Of a stretch of DNA of 64,000 bases, positions 1-8,328 are shown one piece after another. The DNA comes from an uncultured Eubacterium sp. (GTDB lineage: Bacteria; Bacillota; Clostridia; Lachnospirales; Lachnospiraceae). How positions within the stretch are numbered: the first letter of the stretch is position 1; every line of letters starts with the position of its first letter. A program made the position numbers and the translations under genes. The DNA lies in assembly GCF_937958975.1 (NCBI RefSeq), contig NZ_CALGRE010000036.1, positions 1-64,000 of the forward strand, given 5' to 3'. Below the pieces are notes generated by a model. That model saw only the letters and a program-made list of their open reading frames with translations. It was not told where the DNA came from and made no database searches.

Positions 1-25
1 TCCCTACACGACGCTCTTCCGATCT
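1..25 (+). other. Illumina sequencing adapter remnant
   Basis: The first 25 bases match the 3' end of the Illumina TruSeq/universal read-1 adapter and finish with GCTCTTCCGATCT. The leuC reading frame begins directly after it on the minus strand. This is library contamination at a contig end, not organism DNA, so nothing should be inferred from these bases. Confidence 0.97.
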
Positions 26-394
26 ATCTGCACCGATTACAACATCACCTGCCACAACCAAACCTTTTTCCGGCAGTAATGCATGTTCAATACCAACCCT
101 GCCGGTTTCAAAATAATTTGTAATATCATTTTCTTCTGCAAAATCTTTCACGCACTTGTAAAGTTCTGCCGATTTAATATCTTTATTTGGTGTAAAGTGG
201 TCCGGCACTAATGCAATTTTATCTTTGCAGAAAACACAATCCACATTCATTTTCTTCATTTCTCCAATAGCAACAGGTGCTGTTACATCATTACCTAAAA
301 CCAAATCTAAATCGGCTTCGATTAACTGACCTGCCTTCACTTCATCAAGTCCTGCATGTTTTGCAAGAATCTTCTGAGTCATAGTCATTCCCAT
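26..394 (-). CDS. leuC: 3-isopropylmalate dehydratase large subunit, 5' part only
   Basis: This is the N-terminal 123 codons of an aconitase-family dehydratase; the rest is lost at the contig edge. The protein starts MGMTMTQKILAKHAG and continues with a VKAGQLIEADLDLVLGND stretch typical of the LeuC/homoaconitase large subunit. The subunit carries the 4Fe-4S cluster and, with LeuD, isomerises 2- to 3-isopropylmalate in leucine synthesis. The ATG at 394 follows a strong AAGGAGGA site at 402-409. Homoaconitase or a methanogen-type paralogue cannot be fully excluded from the fragment. The truncation is technical, because adapter sequence abuts the last codon. Confidence 0.85.
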
Positions 395-457
395 AATGAT
401 TTCCTCCTTAATCTATATATACATTTTATAATCTCATTTAAACGCATAATCTTTATT

Positions 458-486
458 ATATTAAAACAAATTTCCTTTCTAGTCAA
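458..486 (-). promoter_or_regulatory. leuC promoter
   Basis: On the minus strand, TTGACT (481-486) and TAATAT (458-463) are 17 bp apart. They lie about 64 bp before the leuC start codon. No T-box or leader-peptide structure is evident in the short leader. Confidence 0.6.
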
Positions 487-573
487 TAACTGCCCCTATC
501 AACAATATAATAATCTCAAATTTCCATTATGCTTATTTTACAATAACTCTACGATTGCAATTAAAAATGATGC

Positions 574-602
574 TTGCAACAAATCTCAAAATATGATATA
601 AA
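574..602 (+). promoter_or_regulatory. tRNA-Ser promoter
   Basis: TTGCAA (574-579) and TATAAA (597-602) have a 17-bp spacer. The predicted start is about 5 nt before the mature tRNA. Confidence 0.65.
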
Positions 603-613
603 TTTTATGTTAT

Positions 614-703
614 GGAGACGTACCGAAGTGGCCGTAACGGGGCTGACTCGAAATCAGTTTATCAGTTTATGCTGGTACAAGGGTTCGAATCCCTTCGTCT
701 CCG
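614..703 (+). tRNA. tRNA-Ser, anticodon CGA
   Basis: This is a 90-nt class II tRNA. The acceptor arm GGAGACG (614-620) pairs with CGTCTCC (696-702), with discriminator G703. The anticodon CGA is at 649-651 in the loop CTCGAAA, flanked by a 5-bp stem with one G-U pair. A long variable arm precedes the T arm GGGTTCGAATCCC. It reads UCG serine codons. No 3' CCA is encoded. It is expressed as a single-gene unit with its own promoter and terminator. Confidence 0.97.
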
Positions 704-706
704 TCT

Positions 707-739
707 AAAACGCAATCCCTAAAAAGGATTGCGTTTTTT
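707..739 (+). terminator. intrinsic terminator after tRNA-Ser
   Basis: The stem AAAACGCAATCC / GGATTGCGTTTT has a CTAAAAA loop and continues into a T run just downstream of the tRNA. Confidence 0.9.
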
Positions 740-741
740 GT

Positions 742-877
742 GATGGCAACATGGAAAATGGACATCATACTTGCATAGATGGACATTTGACGACCGCTTA
801 CAATCCCGCAATGCGGCTAATGCCGCTTCCGGTAATTGTTTAGATAATATAAAAAAATAAACTGCTTTGGAGGTCTT
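742..877 (+). other. intergenic spacer before the radical SAM gene
   Basis: This 136-bp stretch has no reading frame of note. ATGGACAT occurs twice (near 757 and 779) and a GC-richer patch with GCGGCTAATGCCGC lies near 811-827. No convincing sigma-A promoter was found here. A GGAGG site at 870-874 serves the downstream ATG. Confidence 0.4.
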
Positions 878-1780
878 ATGCATTATAATTCTCTTAATTC
901 ATACTTAAAACAAAAATTTGGCTGTAAAGTCTATAAACTTTCCCTATCCTCCGGACTTTCCTGTCCTAATAGAGATGGCAGAATAAGTGATAAGGGCTGT
1001 ATTTTTTGCAGTAATGGAGGCTCAGGAGAGTTTGCAAGTCCTAAGCATCTTTCCATTACAGAGCAAATCGAAGCAGCCAAAACAAAAGTTGCAAATAAAA
1101 TAAATACAGGGAAATATATTGCCTATTTCCAATCTTTTACCAATACATATGGGGATGTATCTTATCTCAGGGAAATATTCTCAGAAGCAATCACACATCC
1201 TGATATTGTAGCGCTATCCATCGGAACCAGACCTGATTGTCTGCCAAATGATGTTATTTCATTATTAAAAGAACTCAATGATATCAAACCAGTATGGGTA
1301 GAACTGGGATTACAGACTGCCAATGAAAATACGGCCCGATATATTAATCGTGGTTATCCTTTAGATGTATTTAATCATGCGGTCACCACTTTAAATAACA
1401 TCAATGTTGACGTTATTGTGCATGTAATTATCGGTCTTCCTCATGAGTCCAAAGACGATATTCTTCATACCATAAAATATGTATGCTCAAAAAATATTGC
1501 CGGAATAAAACTTCAACTTTTACATGTATTAAAAAATACTCCTTTAGAAAAGGAGTATCTTTCTAACCAATTTTGTGTATTATCTCTTGAAGAATATACG
1601 GATATTCTGGCAGAGTGTATTACTTATATCCCACAAAATATCATAATCCACCGCCTCACCGGAGACGGACCCAAATCTTTACTGATTGTGCCACTCTGGA
1701 GTGCCAATAAAAAAGCTGTTCTCAATTATATCAACAAACGTTTCGATGTTTTAGATATCCAACAGGGAAGTAATACTTGA
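878..1780 (+). CDS. TIGR01212-type radical SAM protein (YtqA/YhcC family)
   Basis: This is a 300-aa cytosolic radical SAM enzyme. The N-terminal segment GLSCPNRDG followed by GCIFCSNGG (about residues 26-48) holds the three cysteines that should bind the 4Fe-4S cluster, with the wide first spacing of the TIGR01212 family. The GTRPDCLP and VELGLQT motifs of the TIM-barrel follow. The length fits the family. The physiological reaction is not established, and related proteins have been linked to tRNA or other RNA modification. The ATG follows TTGGAGG. The gene converges with the anti-sigma gene, with only 4 bp between stops. Confidence 0.88.
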   Translation: MHYNSLNSYLKQKFGCKVYKLSLSSGLSCPNRDGRISDKGCIFCSNGGSGEFASPKHLSITEQIEAAKTKVANKINTGKYIAYFQSFTNTYGDVSYLREIFSEAITHPDIVALSIGTRPDCLPNDVISLLKELNDIKPVWVELGLQTANENTARYINRGYPLDVFNHAVTTLNNINVDVIVHVIIGLPHESKDDILHTIKYVCSKNIAGIKLQLLHVLKNTPLEKEYLSNQFCVLSLEEYTDILAECITYIPQNIIIHRLTGDGPKSLLIVPLWSANKKAVLNYINKRFDVLDIQQGSNT

Positions 1781-1784
1781 CAGA

Positions 1785-2759
1785 TTACAGAGAGGTAGGT
1801 ATTTCCACGCTTACCTCTATACTCTCGCTCTCTTCCATATCCTGTGTTGTCATTTCCTCAGTCTGTTCTCCCGTAGTCTCTTCTGTCATTTCTTCAAAAC
1901 TTTCTGTTTCCTCCACCGATTCTGTTTCTCCCAATATACTTTCCGTTTCAAAGCTGTCTAAATCATCTCCCATAGTGATATAATCCAAATCTACAGAAAT
2001 AACCTCTTCTACCTTCTGAATCAAGGTGTCAATATTTTGACTGCACATTTTTTTAACGCTGATTTTTTCTTTTTCAGCAAGCTTCATGCATAAAATAGCT
2101 TTTCCAAATGAAACATCATTCTTTTGGGAAACTTTTTTTACTTCATCTGTTATGTCACAATTTTGATACAATGTTTTGCATTTTATATTTCTCTTTTCTA
2201 TAATCTGCTTAGTCACACTTTTTACGTTCCTTGCTTCTTCTTTCACCTGCTCCCTGTCATTAGATACTACAGATAAAAGCATTGCATTTTTCTTTTTATC
2301 CAAATAACCATTTTTATTAAGCTTCTTCACGACAAGTTCTACTGCTTCTGTATAGCCGGTATCCTTATTTAATTTTTCTCTTACCTGTTTGACGATTTTC
2401 TTTGCATCCTTATTTCCCGCCGAAACTTTTTGCACGATTCCATCTTTATCCACATCAATACTAATACTCGGATTTACATCTACAATAATCTGAAATGCCA
2501 AATTTGTATTTTTAGGTGTGGTTACAGGACGCAAAATCATCACTGCAATAACAATACAAGCAGCAATTGCCACAATTGCCGGTGCGATAAAATACTGTCT
2601 GATATCACGTTTTTCTTTAAATAATGGTTTATTCCTGCCAAACAATTCTCTTTCATTCTTTACAGGCTCAATCGGTGTCTGTAAAATTTTATTTAACATA
2701 TCAGGAGCCATCTGTTCCAGTTCCTGATTTAGTTTTTGTCTAATATCCTTTTCCTGCAT
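1785..2759 (-). CDS. RsgI-like membrane anti-sigma factor
   Basis: This 324-aa single-pass protein has a cytosolic N-terminus of about 55 residues, a membrane helix at about 57-77, and an external domain. The external domain opens with IIVDVNPSISIDVD (about 91-104), the signature of the RsgI middle domain, followed by a Lys-rich alpha/beta region. The last 60 residues are a Glu/Thr/Ser-rich low-complexity tail ending IEVSVEIPTSL. It lies 9 bp after the sigma gene stop, with its AGGAGG site overlapping that stop, so the pair is co-translated. By analogy with RsgI proteins it should hold the partner sigma at the membrane until an external signal is sensed. No carbohydrate-binding module is visible. 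Assignment is by motif and context. Confidence 0.75.
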   Translation of the reverse strand: MQEKDIRQKLNQELEQMAPDMLNKILQTPIEPVKNERELFGRNKPLFKEKRDIRQYFIAPAIVAIAACIVIAVMILRPVTTPKNTNLAFQIIVDVNPSISIDVDKDGIVQKVSAGNKDAKKIVKQVREKLNKDTGYTEAVELVVKKLNKNGYLDKKKNAMLLSVVSNDREQVKEEARNVKSVTKQIIEKRNIKCKTLYQNCDITDEVKKVSQKNDVSFGKAILCMKLAEKEKISVKKMCSQNIDTLIQKVEEVISVDLDYITMGDDLDSFETESILGETESVEETESFEEMTEETTGEQTEEMTTQDMEESESIEVSVEIPTSL

Positions 2760-2768
2760 AATGACCTC

Positions 2769-3365
2769 CTATTCCATAACAATTTGCTTCATTTTTTTTA
2801 ATGACCTATTATATTTTGATAAAACTGTCGACAACGGTAATCCTACTAATTCTGCAATTTCACGGTGTTTTAAACCATCTATCATATGTAAAGTAACAAT
2901 AACTCTTTCTTGTTGTCCTAAAATACTAAATGCTGATTCTAACAACATTCGGTTTTCAACATTTTCCGCATCATCACTCTTAGTCTCAAAATTTTCAGAA
3001 ATATAATTTTCAACTTCTCCAAAATCAACACTTCTATTTTTTCCGTATTTTCTAACAAAATCTAAATATTGATTTTTGGCAATCGCACAAATCCATGTCA
3101 TCGGCGTTCCCTGTTTTTTGTACAAATGACTTCCATTTCTAATTTTAATATATGTATTTTGCATTAAATCTTCTGCATCCTCTTTATTTCTTGTTAACGA
3201 TAGTAGAAATCCATATAATGGTTTATATGTTGCATAATATAATTCCGTAAATGCCATATCATCACCATTTGCTATCTTTTCAAACCAATCCTCATTGATA
3301 CTTTGATTTAAACCGGAACTTCCAGTATTATCTTTTGCATCTTTATTTTTATGTTTATATCTCAT
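2769..3365 (-). CDS. ECF-type RNA polymerase sigma factor
   Basis: This 198-aa sigma-70 family protein has region 2 around AFTELYYATYKPLYGFLLSLTR and EDAEDLMQNTYIKI. Region 4 contains the helix-turn-helix HREIAELVGLPLSTVLSKYNRSLKKMK. No region 1 or 3 is evident, so it is ECF-like. An in-frame ATG at 3383 has no ribosome site, whereas the ATG at 3365 follows AGGATAGG and is chosen here. It is the first gene of a two-gene unit with the RsgI-like anti-sigma factor, which probably controls it. Classical RsgI partners are SigI proteins; this one looks ECF-like. Target genes are unknown. Confidence 0.85.
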   Translation of the reverse strand: MRYKHKNKDAKDNTGSSGLNQSINEDWFEKIANGDDMAFTELYYATYKPLYGFLLSLTRNKEDAEDLMQNTYIKIRNGSHLYKKQGTPMTWICAIAKNQYLDFVRKYGKNRSVDFGEVENYISENFETKSDDAENVENRMLLESAFSILGQQERVIVTLHMIDGLKHREIAELVGLPLSTVLSKYNRSLKKMKQIVME

Positions 3366-3502
3366 ATACCTATCCTGCTTCATATTTATATTGTTTTTAT
3401 CAATATTTTATATAAACGTAGGTAACCGCAAAAATATTGCATTCTTTTTTATTTTTTCTTATACCTATATAACGTTTATTTATATATTTTTATTTCATTG
3501 TT

Positions 3503-3579
3503 GTACAAAAAAATATTTCCACTACAATTACTGAAACATTTCTAATAGAACCATTTCGTAACAAAGTGGAAATATTTTA
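3503..3579 (-). terminator. terminator after ftsZ, long stem
   Basis: A perfect 14-bp inverted repeat (3510-3523 with 3565-3578, AAAATATTTCCACT) encloses a 41-nt loop with weak internal pairing. On the minus strand the second arm runs into seven T, giving an intrinsic terminator for ftsZ. The large loop is unusual. Confidence 0.7.
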
Positions 3580-3593
3580 TATATTATAGAAAT

Positions 3594-4715
3594 TTATTTA
3601 TTCTGTAAAAATTCCGGAATCTTAATCGGTTTTTCTTCCACTGCTCCCTGAGGTGCGCTTATCTTTCTGGAAAAATCACTCTTTGGCGCTGCTGAAGATG
3701 GTGTTGCATTGTAAGTAAATGACTTTTTAGTAGCACCCATACCAAAAGGTGCAGCTTTTGATGCCGGCTCACCAATACCTGTAGCCATAACTGTTATGGA
3801 ACATTCATCAGGATATGTATCCTCATATCTCACACCAAAGATAATATTTGCGTCTTCTCCGGCTAATTCCTGCACATAACTTGCAGCCTCATTTGCCTCA
3901 AAAAGACTAACATCACCCGTGATATTAATAATAACGTTCTTTGCGCCGTTGATTGATGTTTCAAGAAGCGGAGAGGTTACAGCCTGCTGTACTGCTTCTG
4001 ATGCTTTTTCGTCACCACTTGCCTCACCGATGCCTATATGCGCAATTCCCGCATCTCTCATTACTGTCTGAACATCAGCAAAATCAAGGTTAATCAATGC
4101 CGGAACATTAATTAAATCTGTAATTCCCTGTACAGACTGCTGTAATACTTCGTCAGCTTTCTTTAATGCCTCTGGCATTGTTGTTCTCTTATCTACAATC
4201 TCTAATAATTTATCATTTGGAATGACAATCAGCGTATCTACATTTTCTTTTAATCTTTCAATACCTGAAAGCGCATTATTCATACGGGTTTTTGCTTCAA
4301 ATCTAAAAGGCTTTGTGACAACACCTACTGTAAGCGCTCCCTGTTCTTTTGCAACTCTTGCAACAACCGGTGCGGCACCTGTTCCTGTTCCGCCTCCCAT
4401 TCCACAAGTCACAAATACCATATCAGCACCCTTCAATAACTGTGCCAGTTCCTCTACGTTCTCTTCAGCAGCTGCCTCGCCAACTTCCGGCTTTGCTCCT
4501 GCTCCGAGACCCTTTGTTATTTTTTCACCAATCTGTAGTGTAGTAGGTGCCTTACTTCTCTTAAGCACCTGTGCATCTGAATTTACAGATATAAACTCAA
4601 CACCACCGATGTTTTCATCTATCATTCTGTTTACGGCATTGTTTCCTGCTCCACCAACACCTACAACTATAATTTTTGCAACTGCTTCACTTTCGTTTGT
4701 AGTAATTTCTAACAA
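3594..4715 (-). CDS. ftsZ: cell division protein FtsZ
   Basis: This 373-aa tubulin-like GTPase forms the cytokinetic Z ring. The N-terminal VGVGGAGNNAVNRM and the tubulin signature GGGTGTG (residues 107-113) bind GTP. A variable linker leads to the C-terminal tail KPIKIPEFLQNK, the peptide that contacts FtsA, SepF or ZapA-type partners. The start is a TTG at 4715, since AAGGAGG (4724-4730) lies 8 nt upstream and no better start exists. It is the last gene of the division cluster but has its own promoter. ftsA is absent from its usual place next to ftsZ. Confidence 0.98.
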   Translation of the reverse strand: MLEITTNESEAVAKIIVVGVGGAGNNAVNRMIDENIGGVEFISVNSDAQVLKRSKAPTTLQIGEKITKGLGAGAKPEVGEAAAEENVEELAQLLKGADMVFVTCGMGGGTGTGAAPVVARVAKEQGALTVGVVTKPFRFEAKTRMNNALSGIERLKENVDTLIVIPNDKLLEIVDKRTTMPEALKKADEVLQQSVQGITDLINVPALINLDFADVQTVMRDAGIAHIGIGEASGDEKASEAVQQAVTSPLLETSINGAKNVIINITGDVSLFEANEAASYVQELAGEDANIIFGVRYEDTYPDECSITVMATGIGEPASKAAPFGMGATKKSFTYNATPSSAAPKSDFSRKISAPQGAVEEKPIKIPEFLQNK

Positions 4716-4828
4716 GAGATTATCCTCCTTCGTTTCATCTAAATTTCACATTTTTAAACATCACAATATGCACCAATTAATCATTTATCATAAACGGACA
4801 TAATTAGTCATAATTGCATATATACTAT

Positions 4829-4857
4829 ATAATATAATTCTTTGAAGAAAATATCAA
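4829..4857 (-). promoter_or_regulatory. ftsZ promoter
   Basis: TTGATA (4852-4857) and TATTAT (4829-4834) on the minus strand have a 17-bp spacer. They lie in the 179-bp gap between ftsQ and ftsZ and give a leader of about 105 nt. This allows ftsZ to be expressed apart from the long cluster transcript. Confidence 0.7.
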
Positions 4858-4894
4858 CAGTTAATTTCTAATTTGTTAAAAAAAAATCATTCTT

Positions 4895-5659
4895 TTATTT
4901 TTTTGATGTATCTGCCTTTTTTCTTAATGTATAACTTCCATCCTCGCTTGCACGCTTCATATTAAGAACACCATTATATTTCAAAATTTTTTGGTACATA
5001 TCATTTAAATCTTTTAATTTCTTATCTAAATTACTGATTTTTCCTAAATCTATCCTTAAATCTTCTATGAATAATGATGTTTCAGCATCATCGTTGACTT
5101 GAATTTTCTTAATTTTATAATTATATACTTCTATCGAATTAACCACTGTTAATAATGAATTTAATACATTAGCATTTTTTACATCAATTTTCTTATACAA
5201 TGGCAGCTTATTATATTCCAAGCCAACAATCTTTGGAATATTTTTTATTTTTTCATCACTTATTTTCAAGACCATACCATTTTTATCCAGAAAATAGTAC
5301 ATTCCATTATTTGTAATATATCCTTGAAATTTGCGCTCATATGCCTTGATTTTGACTTTTGATGGAGAAACTAATTTTACAGAATATTCTTCAAAGATAT
5401 CAAGTTTATCACCTTTTCCTATTTTATTTTTTATCCAAAAAATTAACGTATTATCAATTCCTTTATAATCTAAGTATGCTTTCACCTCATCTGCCGTAAA
5501 TTGATTTAAGTCTGATGACACATTTACAGCATTCATTTTGAATCCAAATATGACAATCAAAACTAACACAACAATAATAGGAATTGTTATAAATAATATT
5601 TTAAATCCCTTTTTTAATCTTCTTTTCCTTCTTCTCTTTAATTTCCTTGTCTGTTTCAT
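4895..5659 (-). CDS. ftsQ: cell division protein FtsQ/DivIB
   Basis: This 254-aa bitopic protein has a very basic N-terminus (MKQTRKLKRRRKRRLKKG), a membrane helix at about residues 19-40, and an external POTRA-like segment beginning VNVSSDLNQFTADEVKAYL. The beta domain contains FQGYITNNGMYYFLDKNGMV. It should link FtsL and FtsB-like proteins to the septal synthases. It lies 37 bp downstream of ftsW in the order typical of clostridial dcw clusters. Sequence conservation in this family is low, so part of the call rests on topology and position. Confidence 0.85.
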   Translation of the reverse strand: MKQTRKLKRRRKRRLKKGFKILFITIPIIVVLVLIVIFGFKMNAVNVSSDLNQFTADEVKAYLDYKGIDNTLIFWIKNKIGKGDKLDIFEEYSVKLVSPSKVKIKAYERKFQGYITNNGMYYFLDKNGMVLKISDEKIKNIPKIVGLEYNKLPLYKKIDVKNANVLNSLLTVVNSIEVYNYKIKKIQVNDDAETSLFIEDLRIDLGKISNLDKKLKDLNDMYQKILKYNGVLNMKRASEDGSYTLRKKADTSKK

Positions 5660-5696
5660 ATTATATTACCGACCTTTAAAAGCTCTTTATCATAAT

Positions 5697-6881
5697 TTAC
5701 CTGATTCTCTTTATTTTTCTTGATACCGATAATACGAGTCCCATTTCAATCATTAAAAACAACAAAGATGTTCCACCATAACTAATAAATGGCAGGGAGA
5801 CTCCTGTATTTGGAATTAAAGTTGTAACAACAGCAATATTGAGAACTACCTGAATGGATATATGTGCCAAAATACCTACGACAAGCATCGAACCGAACAT
5901 GTCAGGTGCATTGCTGGCAATTACCCGCATTCTTCGGATTAAAAATACAAAAAGCAAAATAATGCAAACCGCACCAAATATTCCCAGTTCTTCGCATATT
6001 ATGGAAAAAATCATATCATTGGTTGCCTCTGGAACAAACCCAAGCTTTTGTGCGCTGTTTCCAAGACCTTTTCCGAAAATTCCACCTGAACCTATCGCAT
6101 AAAGCCCCTGCAGAGGCTGGTATCCCTTTCCTGCACCCTCCAGGAAATTCTCAGGATTTTTCCAAACCGCTATTCTCTCAAATCGGAAACTTAATGAAGC
6201 CAGCTGAGGCATATTTCTCATAACATATAAACCAATAATTGCCACCACTAAACCGATAGATATCGGTCCCGTAAAATATTTTCCGGCACCGGCAACAATT
6301 AACATAACTGCACCAATTCCCGCTATAATCACTGCTGAACTTAAGTTTGATGTTAAAACAAAAACCAATCCTGCTCCTAACAATGTCAAACCATAAATCT
6401 GCCAGCACAATTTTCCCCGCTTGATTGCACCCGCTCCACATTTTGATAAAATATATGCAGTAATTACAATCACACCAATTTTCACAAGCTCTGCCGGCTG
6501 AAACTGAACAACTTTCAAGTCAACCCATCTTTTTGCACCATTTAATTCAAGACCAAGAGGCGTCATAACCAAAAAGACAGAACCTATAGAAACTCCATAG
6601 ATTAAAGTCTTAAAATTTTTCCACAATCTATAATCAATAAAGATTGTTGGTATCATAAACACACACCCAATAGCTGTGGCCTTAATCTGTCCCTTCAGGA
6701 AAAATGCCGCATCTCCATATTTGTTCAAAGCTGTATATGAACTTGCACTATATAGAAGAACATAACCTAATAACATTATAAAAATCCATACAAAAAGCAG
6801 ACTATAATCAAAATAGCCTTTATGCTTTTCTTTTTTTAAAGTTATTTCTTCTCCACTCACCGGATTATATTCTTTCCGCAC
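5697..6881 (-). CDS. ftsW: SEDS glycosyltransferase FtsW
   Basis: This 394-aa SEDS protein has about ten membrane helices. The conserved segments KRWVDLKVVQFQPAELVKI and a C-terminal TGVSLPFISYGGTSLL are present; the latter is the FtsW/RodA/SpoVE signature. It polymerises lipid II into septal glycan with a class B PBP. The gene starts at a GTG (6881) five nt after GGAAGAG. It follows murD by 18 bp. FtsW, SpoVE and RodA cannot be separated by motif alone; dcw position favours FtsW. murG, often near here, is missing. Confidence 0.93.
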   Translation of the reverse strand: MRKEYNPVSGEEITLKKEKHKGYFDYSLLFVWIFIMLLGYVLLYSASSYTALNKYGDAAFFLKGQIKATAIGCVFMIPTIFIDYRLWKNFKTLIYGVSIGSVFLVMTPLGLELNGAKRWVDLKVVQFQPAELVKIGVIVITAYILSKCGAGAIKRGKLCWQIYGLTLLGAGLVFVLTSNLSSAVIIAGIGAVMLIVAGAGKYFTGPISIGLVVAIIGLYVMRNMPQLASLSFRFERIAVWKNPENFLEGAGKGYQPLQGLYAIGSGGIFGKGLGNSAQKLGFVPEATNDMIFSIICEELGIFGAVCIILLFVFLIRRMRVIASNAPDMFGSMLVVGILAHISIQVVLNIAVVTTLIPNTGVSLPFISYGGTSLLFLMIEMGLVLSVSRKIKRIR

Positions 6882-6899
6882 GATTTCTCTTCCTTTTAA

Positions 6900-8261
6900 C
6901 TACTTTTTCATATTAAAAACTAATTCTTTAAACAAGTCTCCACGTTGCTCATAATTGTCAAACATTCCCCAGCTCGCACATGCAGGAGATAAGAGAACTG
7001 CATCTCCCGGAACTGCTGTTTTTCTGCATTCTTCTACAGCTTCCTCCAGCGAATTTGTAAAAATAATTTTTTCAAAGCCAAATTTTCGCACAGTATCTGC
7101 AATCTGGTTTGCCGTCTGCCCTAGCACAACCAGACACTTTATTTTATCACCAAATTCTTTTGCCCAGTCATCAAAAGACACTTTTTTGTCATATCCGCCT
7201 GCTATCAATATAGTCGGACGACACATCGCCTGAATCGCTTTGATAGACGCATCTGTATTTGTTCCTTTAGAATCATTGTAATAAATAACATCATCAATCG
7301 TATCCACATACTCTATTCTGTGTGGTACCGCTTTAAATTTTCTGATAGCTTCCCTTATAACCTCCGCAGGAACTCCCATATGAATTGTAATTCCAATTGC
7401 TGCCATTATATTTTCAATATTATGGATTCCGACCAAAGTCGTATCATCTGTAGTCGTAATAACTTTACTTTCATTGCCATCTTTATAGATAATATTCCTG
7501 CCATCTAAAAATATGCCTTGTTCTAACTTCCTCTTACTACTAAACCAAATAATTTTATTCTGTACTTTTGGTGCGTAATTTCTCAAAATCTCATCTTCAT
7601 AGTTCAATATAACCGGCTGTTCTTTTTCCTGATTTTTAGATATGCTCATTTTCACATCCGTATAACATTCCATCGTGTAATGCCTGTTGAGATGATCCGG
7701 AGTAATATTTAACACTGCACTTACATCCGGCTTAAATGTATGTATTGTTTCTAACTGAAAGCTGCTGACTTCTGCCACTGTAACTGAATTTTCATCCGTA
7801 TCCAATGCAGTTGACGTATATGGATTACCAATATTTCCAACCACATCCACATGAGAAAAATAATCTGATAAAATTTCTCCTACCAGTGCAGTAGTCGTTG
7901 TTTTTCCGTTTGTGCCTGTAATGGCTGCTAATTTTCCCTTAGCGACAACATATGCTAACTCAATCTCGCCCCAAATTGGTACTCCTGCCTCTTTCACCTG
8001 ATTTACAAATGGTGCATCAATAGCAATTCCCGGACTTAAAACCATTAAATCTACTTTTTCTATGATGCACTTCTGCAGTTCTCCAAGTATCACATCCACA
8101 TTTTCTGAATTTTCTAATTTTAACAAAATATCTTCTTTTTTTAATTTTTCATTTCCATCATAGATAATAACGGAAGCTCCCAGTTTTTTTAACAAATCTG
8201 CCGCACCGATTCCACTTTTCCCGGAGCCTGCGACTAAGACGATTTTATTATTCCACTCCAT
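6900..8261 (-). CDS. murD: UDP-N-acetylmuramoylalanine--D-glutamate ligase
   Basis: This 453-aa cytosolic Mur ligase adds D-Glu to UDP-MurNAc-L-Ala using ATP. The N-terminal Rossmann fold begins VLVAGSGKSGIGAADLL. The central ATP-binding loop is TGTNGKTTTT (residues 115-124). The conserved HLNRH and YNDSKGTN motifs follow, and the C-terminus has LLSPACASWGMFDNYEQRG. Full length for MurD. A TTAAGGAGATATT site precedes the ATG. It lies 67 bp after mraY; no separate promoter was recognised. Confidence 0.97.
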   Translation of the reverse strand: MEWNNKIVLVAGSGKSGIGAADLLKKLGASVIIYDGNEKLKKEDILLKLENSENVDVILGELQKCIIEKVDLMVLSPGIAIDAPFVNQVKEAGVPIWGEIELAYVVAKGKLAAITGTNGKTTTTALVGEILSDYFSHVDVVGNIGNPYTSTALDTDENSVTVAEVSSFQLETIHTFKPDVSAVLNITPDHLNRHYTMECYTDVKMSISKNQEKEQPVILNYEDEILRNYAPKVQNKIIWFSSKRKLEQGIFLDGRNIIYKDGNESKVITTTDDTTLVGIHNIENIMAAIGITIHMGVPAEVIREAIRKFKAVPHRIEYVDTIDDVIYYNDSKGTNTDASIKAIQAMCRPTILIAGGYDKKVSFDDWAKEFGDKIKCLVVLGQTANQIADTVRKFGFEKIIFTNSLEEAVEECRKTAVPGDAVLLSPACASWGMFDNYEQRGDLFKELVFNMKK

Positions 8262-8328
8262 AATATCTCCTTAAAAGTATTTACCTTTCTACTCTGCTTC
8301 ACAAATGTAGCCCGAGATTGGTTACAAA

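Noticed and set aside
356..601. Plus-strand 81-codon frame between leuC and tRNA-Ser
   Set aside because: It overlaps the leuC 5' end and two promoters and has no ribosome site or recognisable motif.
3366..3500. An ECF autoregulatory promoter for the sigma gene
   Set aside because: GGTTACC and CGTTTATA segments are present, but the spacing does not fit a known ECF consensus convincingly.
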